From Streptomyces sp. NBC_01304 (GTDB lineage: Bacteria > Actinomycetota > Actinomycetes > Streptomycetales > Streptomycetaceae): DNA of 64,000 nucleotides. The DNA lies in the NCBI RefSeq assembly GCF_035975855.1, contig NZ_CP109055.1, forward strand, positions 3,534,001 through 3,598,000. The letters run 5' to 3'. The notes beneath the pieces were generated by a model that was not told where the DNA came from, made no database searches, and saw nothing but the letters and a program-made list of their open reading frames with translations. Within the stretch, counting starts at the first letter, position 1. Every line of letters begins with the position of its first letter. Both the position numbers and the translations under genes were made by a program. Below are positions 1 to 8,719 of the stretch, one piece after another.

Positions 1-1121
1 TCGGCCACAGCCCGGAGGCCGCAGAGGACTTCTTCACCGGTGACGTGGTCGCGTACGACGAAGACGGCACGCCCAAGGGCGGCGACCTCGAGTCCCACTA
101 CGGGGACGAGGGGAAGAAGGTCGACAGCTACCTCGGCTACTTCACCGACTCCGACCGGGAGTGGATGGCGGACACGGCCAGCCGGGACCCCGAGGACGGC
201 GGAAAGGCCGTGGTGCACGGGCCGGATGCGCTGGGGCACGCACTGGAGGCGGCGACCACCGGGAACGCGTACGACTACGAGGGCAAGGAGCTGCCCAAGC
301 ACAGCGCCGAGCAGGCCGCTCTCGTCAAGGACATCGTGAACAAGTTCGGTGGCGAGCACGGTGGCGAGCTGATCAACGGGGACAGCGGCGCGCCGCTGGA
401 GTCCATGCGGGACAGCCTGGGGCACATCACGGCCGACTACATGGGCGACTTCCAGCGGGCTGTCTCCGGTGACGACGATCTCCCCGTGCACGGCGCCTCG
501 GCACGCCTGCCCTCCGCAGCCACCGAGGCCTTCCTGAGCCAGGTCGGCCAGGACCCCGACGCGTACAAGGCGATCACCGCTTCACAACAGGCCTTCACCC
601 AGGGCCTGGTGAACGAGGCCGTCAACGGGCAGACGGACTCCCAGGTGCGCATCGAGACACGGGTGGAGAACGCGGTGCACCCCGGGTCCATGATCGCGGG
701 AATCATGAGCGAAGCGCGTGCCGATGCCGTCTTCGACACCAAGCGGGCCGAGGACGACGAGTTCAACAGCAGTGCCGAAGAAGTGAACAAGTGGGTCGGC
801 CGGGGTGCCGGTCTCGTGACCGGGGCCGTAAGGGTGCCGGTGGTGGGCGATGTGGCCGGGTGGGCCATCGAGGACATCCAGGAGAGCGTCATGGAGTCCA
901 TCAAGCAGGACAGCACCACAGAGGCTCAGCACGACGCCGGCGAGGGCTATGCCAACGGCCAGCAGGAGGCCGTGCGTTCGGCCAGGGAAGCCGCGGAACG
1001 CGCGGGCAAGCACGGCCATCACAACGCCGACACCATCAAGGACATCAAGGACGCCGCCGGCAAGACGGCGGGGCAGAGTCACGCGGCAGGCGCGAAGTGG
1101 GAGGACTCGCACCATGGCTAG
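1..1121 (+). CDS. ESX-locus protein of unknown function, 5' end outside window
   Basis: The reading frame is open from the left edge (first complete codon at position 3), so the N-terminus is missing. About 372 residues remain and end at TAG 1119-1121. The visible part is acidic and helical with no signal peptide. A short Gly/Val-rich stretch (around window residues 260-285) could insert in or touch a membrane, and the tail is Ala/Lys/His-rich and coiled-coil-like. I recognise no catalytic motif. The stop overlaps the start of the next gene (ATGGCTAG), so the two are probably translated together. By position it may be a large ESX-associated helical protein of the kind that accompanies WXG100 proteins in Streptomyces; that is inference from context. 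The frame itself is well supported by GC-rich third positions. Confidence 0.8.
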   Translation, partial: GHSPEAAEDFFTGDVVAYDEDGTPKGGDLESHYGDEGKKVDSYLGYFTDSDREWMADTASRDPEDGGKAVVHGPDALGHALEAATTGNAYDYEGKELPKHSAEQAALVKDIVNKFGGEHGGELINGDSGAPLESMRDSLGHITADYMGDFQRAVSGDDDLPVHGASARLPSAATEAFLSQVGQDPDAYKAITASQQAFTQGLVNEAVNGQTDSQVRIETRVENAVHPGSMIAGIMSEARADAVFDTKRAEDDEFNSSAEEVNKWVGRGAGLVTGAVRVPVVGDVAGWAIEDIQESVMESIKQDSTTEAQHDAGEGYANGQQEAVRSAREAAERAGKHGHHNADTIKDIKDAAGKTAGQSHAAGAKWEDSHHG

Positions 1122-1806
1122 ACCTCGTGGGACGCGCTCCGCCCTGCTCATCACGGCGTCCGTTGTCGTCCTCGCGGCCGTGGCCGGCGCGGTCGGCTGG
1201 TGGCTGTCTTCGGGTGACGGGGCGGAGGACCCCCACTCGGCTGCCGCGCCCGGCATCCCGGCGACCTTGTGCGAGACGACGATTCCGTCCCGCGCCCTGA
1301 AGCAGCTCGTCGACTCCCCGGCGCATGACTTCTCCATGCGCAATCTCACCGGCACGTACGGCGGGCTCACCGACCCGCTCGGGCAGGGCTCGGGCCGAAC
1401 CGACGAGGCGATCTGCGTCATCACCATTGATGGCGAGGCAGTCCAGCTGGCAGTCACTCTGCAGGATCAGGACATCAGCCGCGCCAGCATCACGGACCGC
1501 GTGCAGGACAAGGGCAGCGCCCTCGCCTGGGGCCCGGCCAAGGGGTACATCAACCCCGGCACGACGACCATCGCCAGGCTGTCCCTCGCCTGCGTGCTCC
1601 CCAAGGGGGCGGCAAGCGAGCGACACCGGTTCGTCGATGTCAGCGTGACCGGTCCCCGGCTCCGCCCCGACGACGCCCGACACCGCCAGGCGATGGCCGA
1701 CCTGACTGCGGACATCACCCGTTACGCGATCCGGCAGACGGCCAGGTGCACCAACATCGACGCTCCTCCTGCGGGACGCCCCACTGTCGGCGAACGAAAC
1801 AACTGA
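1114..1806 (+). CDS. Membrane-anchored extracytoplasmic protein, unknown function
   Basis: 230 residues starting at ATG 1114, which overlaps the stop of the preceding gene by 8 nt; the frame is open further upstream but that part antisenses or overlaps the neighbour. Residues about 9-30 form one hydrophobic helix after a positively charged start (MARPRGTR), so the protein is probably a type II membrane protein or has an uncleaved signal anchor. The rest is a soluble domain with four spaced cysteines (around residues 53, 99, 155 and 215) that could form disulphides outside the cell. No known enzyme motif is visible. Translational overlap with the upstream ESX-type protein suggests that they act together, perhaps as a surface partner. 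Confidence 0.75.
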   Translation: MARPRGTRSALLITASVVVLAAVAGAVGWWLSSGDGAEDPHSAAAPGIPATLCETTIPSRALKQLVDSPAHDFSMRNLTGTYGGLTDPLGQGSGRTDEAICVITIDGEAVQLAVTLQDQDISRASITDRVQDKGSALAWGPAKGYINPGTTTIARLSLACVLPKGAASERHRFVDVSVTGPRLRPDDARHRQAMADLTADITRYAIRQTARCTNIDAPPAGRPTVGERNN

Positions 1807-1840
1807 CCCACTCCGCGGGCGAAGCAATGTCAGTGGATGA

Positions 1841-1862
1841 CCCAACTGACCCAACTGACCCA
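1841..1862. repeat. Tandem 9-bp repeat ahead of a candidate ESX substrate gene
   Basis: The unit CCCAACTGA occurs twice in tandem and is followed by CCCA. The same AACTGACCCA word also begins a larger imperfect direct repeat: 1801-1820 and 1853-1872 match at 18 of 20 positions. The block lies between a stop at 1806 and a start at 1967. It could be operator repeats or a replication-slippage product. Confidence 0.7.
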
Positions 1863-1873
1863 TTCTGCGGGCC

Positions 1874-1890
1874 ACTTGAAGAGATCAAGT
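1874..1890. promoter_or_regulatory. Candidate operator palindrome ACTTGA-N5-TCAAGT
   Basis: Perfect 6-bp arms are separated by 5 bp, and the site lies 77 bp upstream of the GTG at 1967. Its size suits a dimeric helix-turn-helix regulator. No regulator is identified. Confidence 0.4.
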
Positions 1891-1966
1891 AGGGTTTGAT
1901 CACTGATCGCAAAGTCGCAGAAGCGTGCTGCCCCGCAGCGGGCACGCGTTGGCACAGGGGGATGCT

Positions 1967-2836
1967 GTGAGCTCCGAGCCTGATTCCGTAGCGCCCATAT
2001 CCGCGCCCAACACGGGACCGGATCCACGGGTCGGGGGCATTCCCACCCCGAACGACGGGCCCGACCCACGGACCGGCCACCAACTGGACACCCCCACGCC
2101 GGACGCCCGCCCGGACGTCCGCGACCTCGACCCGTCCCCGGGCACCTACCCGGGCCCCGGCACGCACGGCGGTCTGCAGCCGATGTCCGCGGCGGACACC
2201 GCGCCCGACCCGCGGTTCCAGGCGCCCACGACTCCGCTCACCGGCCCGGATCCCCGCATCGAGGCACCCACCACCCCGGTCACGGGCCTCGATCCGCGAG
2301 ACACACAACAGCCGGGCCAGGTACACCAGATGCCCGCCCCGGACGGCCCCACCGACATCCGCGACCGGAACCCCGCGCCCGGCACGAACCCCGACCCCGG
2401 TTTCCAGCCCAACGGCATCCAGACCATGTCGGCGGGCGCCGGACCCGGCGCGGCCCCCGGCCCGGCCGGCACCTCGGGTCCGAGCGGCGCCCCCACCACC
2501 CAGGCAGGCGGCGCCGACGACAACGGCTACGGCGTCAGCAACGCCGAACTCGACAAGATGGCCGACGAGTTGGACCTGGCCGCGACCATCCTCGAGAAGG
2601 CCGACAAGGGCTTGGCGGAGTCCGACACCACAGCCCGCGTACACAACATGCTCACCAGCGGACAGATGCTCAAGGCGACGACGGGCGACTGGGACGAGGA
2701 GATCACCCGCCTCGCCAAGGAATGCCGCTCCATGGCCGACAAGATGCGCCAGACGCATACGAATTACACGACTCAGGAACACCGTACGGCGCAGGATTTC
2801 CAGGCGATCCTCGCCTCGCTCGAGGGGGATGCGTAA
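1967..2836 (+). CDS. Candidate ESX substrate: PDPR-repeat N-terminus and helical YxxxE C-terminus
   Basis: 289 residues. The start is GTG 1967, chosen because AGGGGG sits just upstream (1956-1961); the frame is open to 1925. Residues 1 to about 180 are Pro/Gly/Thr-rich and low in complexity, with about six degenerate xPDPR motifs. The last 100 residues form a helical hairpin like a WXG100 protein and contain YTTQE near the C-terminus, which matches the YxxxD/E type VII export signal. The stop overlaps the next gene's ATG (TAATG), whose product carries a W-E-G turn. In established ESX pairs the YxxxD/E signal and the WXG turn lie on partner helices, so these two proteins probably form a co-secreted heterodimer. 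The function of the repeats is unknown. Confidence 0.78.
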   Translation: MSSEPDSVAPISAPNTGPDPRVGGIPTPNDGPDPRTGHQLDTPTPDARPDVRDLDPSPGTYPGPGTHGGLQPMSAADTAPDPRFQAPTTPLTGPDPRIEAPTTPVTGLDPRDTQQPGQVHQMPAPDGPTDIRDRNPAPGTNPDPGFQPNGIQTMSAGAGPGAAPGPAGTSGPSGAPTTQAGGADDNGYGVSNAELDKMADELDLAATILEKADKGLAESDTTARVHNMLTSGQMLKATTGDWDEEITRLAKECRSMADKMRQTHTNYTTQEHRTAQDFQAILASLEGDA

Positions 2837-4143
2837 TGGCGACGCTCACTGACCGGCCGGAGGGCAAGGACCACTCGCACGCGGATGCGACCGCGCGGCA
2901 GGAGATCACGGTCGGCGAACTGGACGACGTACGCCCGGAGGCCTGGTCGCGAGCGGGCGGCGAGTGGGAGGACCTGGCGGCGGCGGCCACCGAGGCCCGG
3001 GACCACGTCCAGAACGTGCTGCTCAAGCTGCCGTTCGTCTGGGAGGGCCCCGCCTCCATGATGGCCCGCGTACAACTGACCGCGCTGCACGAGGAATTGA
3101 CCATCGCGCACCGCGAGTCCAAGGCCGCCGCGGCGACCCTCGACGCGGCGAAGAACGGCTTCCAGCTCGCAGCCACCTGGCTCGACGAGGCCCAGGAGAT
3201 GGCCAAGGCGAAGGGGCTGACCCTGCACAACAGCGGCGGCGTCACCATCCCCGAGCGGAACTACCCGCGCAACGACCCGGACAGCGCGGGAGCGGCCCGC
3301 CAGGACCAGGAGGACGCGGACAGCCTCCTCACCCGCGTGACCGCGGCCCTCAGCTATGCCGCCGACGTCAACGAACACACCGGCTACGAGCTCGAACGCA
3401 TCAAGAAGGCTGTGGCGTACACCGTCCTGGACGACCAGACCGAGGCCGCGGTCAAGGCGGACACCGAGGGCGCCAAGAACCTGAACCGCGTCTTCTCCGG
3501 CGGGGGCGGAGTGCTGCTTCCGCCGCCCGCGCCCGACAAGGGTGCCGGCGACTACAACACCCGCGAGGCCACCGACGAGGACCGCGCCATCAAGAACAAG
3601 ATGGGCTTCTTCGCCATGGGCTCTCCCGCGGTGCTCGGCGGCCCCCAGTCGGCGAAGCACATGCTGCACTACCTCTCCAACACCGGGGAACCGCTGGACA
3701 TCGACGTGGACGCGATGATGGACGACCTCCCCGACATGAACCGCGACGTCGAGACCAAGATGGCGGAGAACGCCCCCAATTGGGAGGCCCAGGCACTCGC
3801 CGAGTACGAGCGCACCGGAAAGCCGGTGAAGCTGGTCCAGCAGACCGGCTGGCAGGGCTGGACCGCCGACAGGGACCCCGACTGGTACCACGCGGTCGGT
3901 TCCTTCCACTACAACACGGTCGCCCAGGTGGAGGTCGTCCCGGGCCCGGACGGCGAGCCCAAGACCACGATCCGCTACCAGACCCATGTGTACGACCGCT
4001 ACAACTGGGACGCGACCAAGGGCACTCCGGTACCGGCGATGGGCAACGTCTCGGACGCCGAGATGGCGAGGCTCCATCAGTCGGGGCAGGCGAAGGAGTA
4101 CGACATGGGCGGGCAGAGCGAAGTGCGTACTTGGAACGGGTGA
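2836..4143 (+). CDS. WXG-containing large candidate ESX effector
   Basis: 435 residues, ATG 2836 overlapping the upstream stop by one base. Residues about 20-230 are helical with a W-E-G turn (near residue 73) and resemble a long WXG100 domain. A short Gly/Pro linker (around residues 215-230) leads to a C-terminal domain. Its last 90 residues are Tyr/Trp-rich and include a WYHAVGSFHY segment and a VYDRYNWD segment. Similar terminal domains recur at the ends of modular actinobacterial secreted proteins, but I know of no activity for them. The gene is followed by a convergent gene at 4208. This is probably a polymorphic-toxin-like effector exported with its upstream partner. No catalytic residues can be assigned, and a structural surface role is possible. 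Confidence 0.75.
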   Translation: MATLTDRPEGKDHSHADATARQEITVGELDDVRPEAWSRAGGEWEDLAAAATEARDHVQNVLLKLPFVWEGPASMMARVQLTALHEELTIAHRESKAAAATLDAAKNGFQLAATWLDEAQEMAKAKGLTLHNSGGVTIPERNYPRNDPDSAGAARQDQEDADSLLTRVTAALSYAADVNEHTGYELERIKKAVAYTVLDDQTEAAVKADTEGAKNLNRVFSGGGGVLLPPPAPDKGAGDYNTREATDEDRAIKNKMGFFAMGSPAVLGGPQSAKHMLHYLSNTGEPLDIDVDAMMDDLPDMNRDVETKMAENAPNWEAQALAEYERTGKPVKLVQQTGWQGWTADRDPDWYHAVGSFHYNTVAQVEVVPGPDGEPKTTIRYQTHVYDRYNWDATKGTPVPAMGNVSDAEMARLHQSGQAKEYDMGGQSEVRTWNG

Positions 4144-4207
4144 GTGGGGGCCCGCACCGGCGGAGGCCGTTGGCCCAGCTCGAGGAGGACGGCACTAGCC
4201 CGTGAGG

Positions 4208-5647
4208 CTACGCGGCGGACCCCGCCGCATCCCGCCTGTCGCCGGACCTGCTCCGCACCACGGTGTCCTGCTTCCCGACCAGGTACATGCCGTAGGCCAG
4301 GAGGCCCACGGTGCAGGCGATTCCGACGACGAGGCGCCAAGCGGCCGAGGGGACGGGAACGGCGAGCATCAGCACGCCGAGCGTCCACAGCAGCAGGACG
4401 TTCATCAGGTGGTTCGGGATGCTGAGGAGCCAGCCGGCGTCGAGGTTCAGCAACCGGCCCTCGCCCGACGGGGCAACAGGAACGTGCTGTTCGGCCACCG
4501 CCGCTCTCACGGGCTCCTCGTCCTCCGGCGCGATCCCACCCGGGATGAACCAGCCGGCATCACTGATGAACACCGCGCCGGTGCGGTGCGGCCCCTTCCG
4601 GCCGCCGTGCCGGTTACGGTCCGGCACCCAGACCAGATGGCCTTCCGCGCCGCCCACCGCGTCCACGTATCGGGCGTTGTCCACCTCGACGCGCAACTGC
4701 ATGGGGCCCGCGGAAGTGCTCAGACGGATGCGCGCCTTCCCCGACCCATAACCGTCGTACCCGGAAATACCCGCCCGCAGTACCCGTTCGTCACCGCGCA
4801 GCCGCCGCGGAAAGCGCTGGTCCCTGCGGCCCGTGAAAGAGGCGAGGAGCAGGCCCGCGAGGAGTACCAGCCACAGCGAACCCAGAATCCCGGTCCACCA
4901 GTTGTCCATGGCTCGACCGGTGAGTTCACGGTCGACGCTGGCCCTGTCGTCGTCGCCCACGGCTCCCAGTCCAGGGCGGTCGGGCGCGTAGGCGACGTAG
5001 GCAGGCCGGCCGACCTCGGCGGGATCCGACCATTCCGAGCGAAAGTCGACGCGCCGCCCGCTCCCGGACCCATCGGCCGGGGGCAGCGTCACCGTCACCG
5101 TGCAGAAGTACGTACTGCCGTTCTTGTGCCGGTCCCTGACGACGTCCCGCACCGACACGACCGGCAGCACCCGCACCACCACGCCCGCCGAAGCGATCTC
5201 GGCGGCCTTACCCGTGGGCGTGGGGGTGCCCACCCCGAGAGCGAGCGGCAGGATCAGTGCCATGACTCCGCCGTAGAAGGTCAGGGCCTGCCCGTTCAGC
5301 AGCGCGGAGGTGCTCCGCAACCTCGCGGGGAGTTCCTTGGGCCCCTCCTCCAATGTGGTCGATGAGCGGGCGGCCAGGGCGCGATAGACCATCGCAGGGT
5401 CCGGGTTGCCCGATGCCCGTCGCAGCACCCACGCGGAGAGGGCGAGGACGGCGAGGACGACCGCGCAGCCCAGCACCAACGCATCACGCAGCGTGGACTT
5501 CTCCATGAAGAGCCAGCACCCGAGGAGCAGCGTCACCAGGAAGCCGGCGGACCAGGCCGCCACCCTGCCCAGGAGAATGCCCGGGCCGAGCCTGCGAAGC
5601 CCGCCGTCCTTCAAGTCGGTCGTTCGCATTCCGTCCGCACCATTCAT
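4208..5647 (-). CDS. Multi-pass membrane protein, possible DUF3592-like
   Basis: 479 residues. The ATG at 5647 overlaps the stop of the upstream gene (ATGA); ATG for residue 7 is an alternative start. Hydrophobic helices lie near residues 25-45 and 55-75, around 165, around 260-280, and as a pair near the C-terminus (about 415-460). Between them are extracytoplasmic-looking beta-rich segments, one of which (VRDRHKNGS...) resembles DUF3592. It is translationally coupled to the WXG-type protein encoded at 5644-6972. That position is typical of a cognate immunity or anchoring protein for a secreted effector, but this is inference. Confidence 0.75.
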   Translation of the reverse strand: MNGADGMRTTDLKDGGLRRLGPGILLGRVAAWSAGFLVTLLLGCWLFMEKSTLRDALVLGCAVVLAVLALSAWVLRRASGNPDPAMVYRALAARSSTTLEEGPKELPARLRSTSALLNGQALTFYGGVMALILPLALGVGTPTPTGKAAEIASAGVVVRVLPVVSVRDVVRDRHKNGSTYFCTVTVTLPPADGSGSGRRVDFRSEWSDPAEVGRPAYVAYAPDRPGLGAVGDDDRASVDRELTGRAMDNWWTGILGSLWLVLLAGLLLASFTGRRDQRFPRRLRGDERVLRAGISGYDGYGSGKARIRLSTSAGPMQLRVEVDNARYVDAVGGAEGHLVWVPDRNRHGGRKGPHRTGAVFISDAGWFIPGGIAPEDEEPVRAAVAEQHVPVAPSGEGRLLNLDAGWLLSIPNHLMNVLLLWTLGVLMLAVPVPSAAWRLVVGIACTVGLLAYGMYLVGKQDTVVRSRSGDRRDAAGSAA

Positions 5648-6972
5648 CCGAAGTCGCCCACCAGACTCGTGTTCTCAGCGTGCTCACGGAGCCGTCGGGC
5701 CGTCTTTCGCTGCCCTTCGTCCAGGTCGTCCTCAAGGCCGTCCGCCTCTTTGAGCCGGTTGCCTGCCGCACCCGTCTCTACGCCCACACGGCTGTTGGTC
5801 GCCTCGTCGCGGAGCGCGTTCCGCTGCTCCTGCGTCAGCCCTTCGCCTTCGCCACCGGTCCCGGCGTCGGGCGTCGCTCGGTCGCCACCGTCGCTCGTAC
5901 CGGCGACTCCGTCCCTGCCGGCGGCTCCGTCCCTGCCGGCGGCTCCGTCCCTACCGGCCGCGCCGGCGCCATCGGCTGCGCCGCCGGAAGCGCCATCCGC
6001 TGTGCCGCCGTTCCCGTCGGCTGCCCCGCTGGCGGCTCCCTCTCCGGTGCCGTGCGCCTCCCCGGCCCCCGATCCGTGCGTCAGTCCGCCTCCGGCGCCG
6101 CCACCGGCAGCTCCGGCGCCTGCTCCGATCAGCGACTGCGACCAGTCGAACTCATCGTCCCGGTCCGCCCACCAGCCATATGAGTTGGCGGCATCCCCGA
6201 CGAGACTGCCGCTCGCTCCGCCGACCGCGCCTGTGCCGATCGACTCACCGAGCCCGCGACCGGGCCTGCCGCCGAGAGCAACATCCGCGGCCTTGCCCAT
6301 CCCTGCCCCGGCGATCCCACCGACCAGGTTGTTCTCCCACTCGGGACCCTTGCCGGTGATCACGCTGGTGGCGACGCCGTTGCCGATCTCGATCGCGGTC
6401 CGCCCGACGAACGGACCGCCGTAGCGGACGCCGTACCGCAGCAGCGTGCTCGAGTGCCCTAATGTCCGCAGCTGCTCGAACCAGCGGGCGATCGTGGCCA
6501 GGATCCTGCCGAGCCTCGCGGCGGCTGTTGCCGCCTGTCCGGCGAGGCGGGCCGCGTTCGCGGCCCCGGCAGCCGCGGAGAATCCCAGGGTGATGAAGGA
6601 CGTGGCAACGGAGACTCCGATCGTGACGCCGATCTCCAGGTAGATCTGATGGATCTCACCGTTGATCTCTTCGATCTTGTCCGCTGCCTCGTTGAGACCC
6701 TTCTTCGCCTCGTCGAAGCTCGGCTGAGCGTCCTCGACCGACTTCTTGATCTCTTCCCAGTGCTTGACGAAGGCATCGGCGGCCGGCCCTCGCCACTGGT
6801 CGCCGTGCACGTCCTTGACGGTCTTGTCCATGTGGACGACGAACTTGTCGAGGGCGTCCCCCATGGCGCCCCAAGCCTTGGCCGCGTCGCGCAGAACGTC
6901 CGGCTCGCCGCCGGGGTTGCAGAGCTCGAGTCCGGCTTCGTAGACGGTCTCCGCGACCGACTCGTCACTCAC
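5644..6972 (-). CDS. WXG-type large candidate ESX effector with Gly/Asp repeats
   Basis: 442 residues. The N-terminal 100 residues form a helical hairpin with a W-R-G turn (around residue 60). They are followed by a hydrophobic Ala/Gly/Ile-rich segment (about 110-155), a glycine-rich region with GAGAG runs, and three AAGRDG repeats (about 335-355). An acidic helical tail ends in SLVGDFG. This layout (WXG-like head, hydrophobic middle, variable tail) fits actinobacterial effectors delivered by type VII systems. The start overlaps the stop of the small partner gene upstream and the stop overlaps the downstream membrane-protein start, so the three form one operon. I see no toxin active site. Confidence 0.78.
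   Translation of the reverse strand: MSDESVAETVYEAGLELCNPGGEPDVLRDAAKAWGAMGDALDKFVVHMDKTVKDVHGDQWRGPAADAFVKHWEEIKKSVEDAQPSFDEAKKGLNEAADKIEEINGEIHQIYLEIGVTIGVSVATSFITLGFSAAAGAANAARLAGQAATAAARLGRILATIARWFEQLRTLGHSSTLLRYGVRYGGPFVGRTAIEIGNGVATSVITGKGPEWENNLVGGIAGAGMGKAADVALGGRPGRGLGESIGTGAVGGASGSLVGDAANSYGWWADRDDEFDWSQSLIGAGAGAAGGGAGGGLTHGSGAGEAHGTGEGAASGAADGNGGTADGASGGAADGAGAAGRDGAAGRDGAAGRDGVAGTSDGGDRATPDAGTGGEGEGLTQEQRNALRDEATNSRVGVETGAAGNRLKEADGLEDDLDEGQRKTARRLREHAENTSLVGDFG
5907..5960 (-). repeat. Three 18-bp tandem units inside the WXG-type gene
   Basis: Units at 5907-5924, 5925-5942 and 5943-5960 encode the AAGRDG repeats on the minus strand. The first two are identical and the third differs slightly. 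The period is a multiple of three, so copy-number change would stay in frame. Confidence 0.9.
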
Positions 6973-7292
6973 GCGCTCTGCCCCTTGAACAGATCCTCCA
7001 GGGCATGCTCGGCGGCTCCGGTGTTGTGGGAGTTGTCGGAGAGTTTGCCGGCGACCTCATAGAGATGGTCCTGCAGGCCCTGGATCGCCTTGGTCATGTG
7101 GTCGGCCAAGTCGATGTACGCGGTTGTCACTTCCTCCGACTCCGTCAGGAAGCCGAACCCGTCATGGATGGCCTCGCCGTCCGTCTTCGGCTTGAACTTG
7201 GCCAACTGCTCGCCGAGCGCGTCGGCCTCTTTGGTGAAGGCGCCGCTCAACTTCTCGAGCGCGGAGTGGCCGATGTAGAAACCGTCCGGCAC
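6969..7292 (-). CDS. Small helical ESX-type protein, partner of the downstream WXG-type gene
   Basis: 107 residues from GTG 7292, preceded by GAGGGAG at a good distance. The frame extends upstream to 7400, but that part is Arg-rich and non-coding in character. The protein is a helical hairpin of the length of WXG100-family proteins, although the W-x-G turn itself is absent; the turn region reads KPKTDGEAIHDGF. The ATGA overlap with the 442-residue WXG-type gene suggests a co-secreted heterodimer. No clear YxxxD/E signal is seen, so the signal may be noncanonical. Confidence 0.75.
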   Translation of the reverse strand: MPDGFYIGHSALEKLSGAFTKEADALGEQLAKFKPKTDGEAIHDGFGFLTESEEVTTAYIDLADHMTKAIQGLQDHLYEVAGKLSDNSHNTGAAEHALEDLFKGQSA

Positions 7293-7393
7293 AAGATCTC
7301 CCTCTGGGTCTCGCCGTGTTGCACGCCGAGCCGGCCTTGCGGCTCCACGCCTCCCGCCGCGCGAACGCCGAACGGAACCGGTGAGTCTGTCAG

Positions 7394-7429
7394 GGGGCAC
7401 CCGCTGCTCAGCACGTCAGAGGGTGCCCC
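7394..7429 (-). terminator. Hairpin after the first mycosin gene
   Basis: GGGGCACCC at 7394-7402 pairs perfectly with 7421-7429 across an 18-nt loop, downstream of the minus-strand mycosin gene that ends at 7520. There is no U-tract, as is usual in Streptomyces. Confidence 0.5.
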
Positions 7430-7519
7430 GCGCATATCTCCACAAAGGATTACGCTCTGGACCCAGTTCCAGCACGACTGATCCGATTACCGTTCGGTTG
7501 GCGCGCACACAGTGCCGTA

Positions 7520-8719
7520 TCAGCGAGGGAGGGGACCTGACGCGGAGGGCCAAGTCCCCCCGCCGACCATCCCGGCCGTCGCGGCCTTCCGACGCCCCAG
7601 CACGGCCACCAGTACGCCGCCGATGAGCATCAGCAGACCCGCTCCGGCTGCACCCAACCCCGTGAGCCACAAGCCCTGTTCCATGTTCGGATGCGTCGTC
7701 TTAGGTGTTCCGACAGGGGTCGCGAAGTGCTCTGTGCCCTTGTGGCCGATCGGCGCGGTCTTGTCCGCCGGAGGGGAGGCTGCGCGCTTGACCGCCGCGG
7801 CGGCATTGATCTGGCCGTACCCGACCTCGGCGTTCCAGCCGCCCGACGGGTGGTGAGCGGTGCGTGTGAGGATGGACCGTACCTGCGCGGGCGTCAGTTT
7901 CTGGTTCTTCGAAAGCATCAGGGCCACCACACCGGACGCGAGCGCGGTGGCGGGTGAGGTGCCCTGGATCCGTTCATATCCGCCGGTGTTCTTGGCTCCG
8001 GCGATCTCCACTCCGGGCGCGGCCACCTCGTTGTAGGTGTGCACGGTGGAGAAATCAGCGCGCCCCCCACCCCGCTGGGTCGCGGCCACCGCGATGACTC
8101 CGGCCAAACCACCAGGTGCAGAAGGCTGGTTGAGCTTGTCGCCGCCATTGCCGGCACCGCCCAGAAGCGTCACACCATGGCTCACCGCGTACCCGACTGC
8201 CAGTGCTGTGTCTTCGTCGGCATAGTCGTCGACCTCGCCCGTGCCCAACGACATCGAGATGACGTCGACGCCGTGGTCGACGGCATAGACGATGCCCTTG
8301 GCAAGCGGGGTGCCATCCGTCTTCGCCAGGGATCCGTCGTCCCGCTTGTCCTCCTCGGAATTCACCCGGACCGAGAGGATCTTGGCCTTGGGCGCGACCT
8401 TGAGGATGTCCGAGGCCATGTGTGTTCCGTGGTAACCCCATTCGGGGCTCGACGGGGTGATAGTGCCCTTACGGAAGTCGGGCCCGGTGGTGATCTTTCC
8501 CTTGACCGCGGGATGGTCGGCCACGACCCCGGTGTCCAGGAGCCCCACCGTGACACCCTCGCCCTGGGCGTCACGCTGCGCCGCCGCCAGACCCAGGGCG
8601 TCCGCCTCCCACCCTCGGGGCGTGCCGGCCGCATGGGCAGGGGCCACCGCCAGCGCGCAGAGCAGTCCGCTGAGCGCGGCCGTCGCGAAGGCTGTCGTGG
8701 TACGTCGTCGCTCAGTCAT
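7520..8719 (-). CDS. Mycosin-type S8 serine protease (first copy)
   Basis: 399 residues from ATG 8719; GTG 8728 is an alternative. There is a signal peptide (residues 1-30, ending A-H-A-A) and a subtilase fold with Asp62 (LLDTGV), His97 (YHGTHMA), oxyanion Asn191 and Ser255 (GTSPATA). A C-terminal transmembrane helix (about 355-378) and a short cytoplasmic tail follow. This is the mycosin (MycP) architecture. Mycosins are membrane-anchored subtilases that stabilise the ESX complex and process substrates outside the membrane. The start overlaps the stop of the Pro-rich bitopic protein gene by 8 nt. This is one of three intact mycosins in the locus, so I assign no specific mycP number. The catalytic triad appears intact. 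Confidence 0.9.
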   Translation of the reverse strand: MTERRRTTTAFATAALSGLLCALAVAPAHAAGTPRGWEADALGLAAAQRDAQGEGVTVGLLDTGVVADHPAVKGKITTGPDFRKGTITPSSPEWGYHGTHMASDILKVAPKAKILSVRVNSEEDKRDDGSLAKTDGTPLAKGIVYAVDHGVDVISMSLGTGEVDDYADEDTALAVGYAVSHGVTLLGGAGNGGDKLNQPSAPGGLAGVIAVAATQRGGGRADFSTVHTYNEVAAPGVEIAGAKNTGGYERIQGTSPATALASGVVALMLSKNQKLTPAQVRSILTRTAHHPSGGWNAEVGYGQINAAAAVKRAASPPADKTAPIGHKGTEHFATPVGTPKTTHPNMEQGLWLTGLGAAGAGLLMLIGGVLVAVLGRRKAATAGMVGGGTWPSASGPLPR

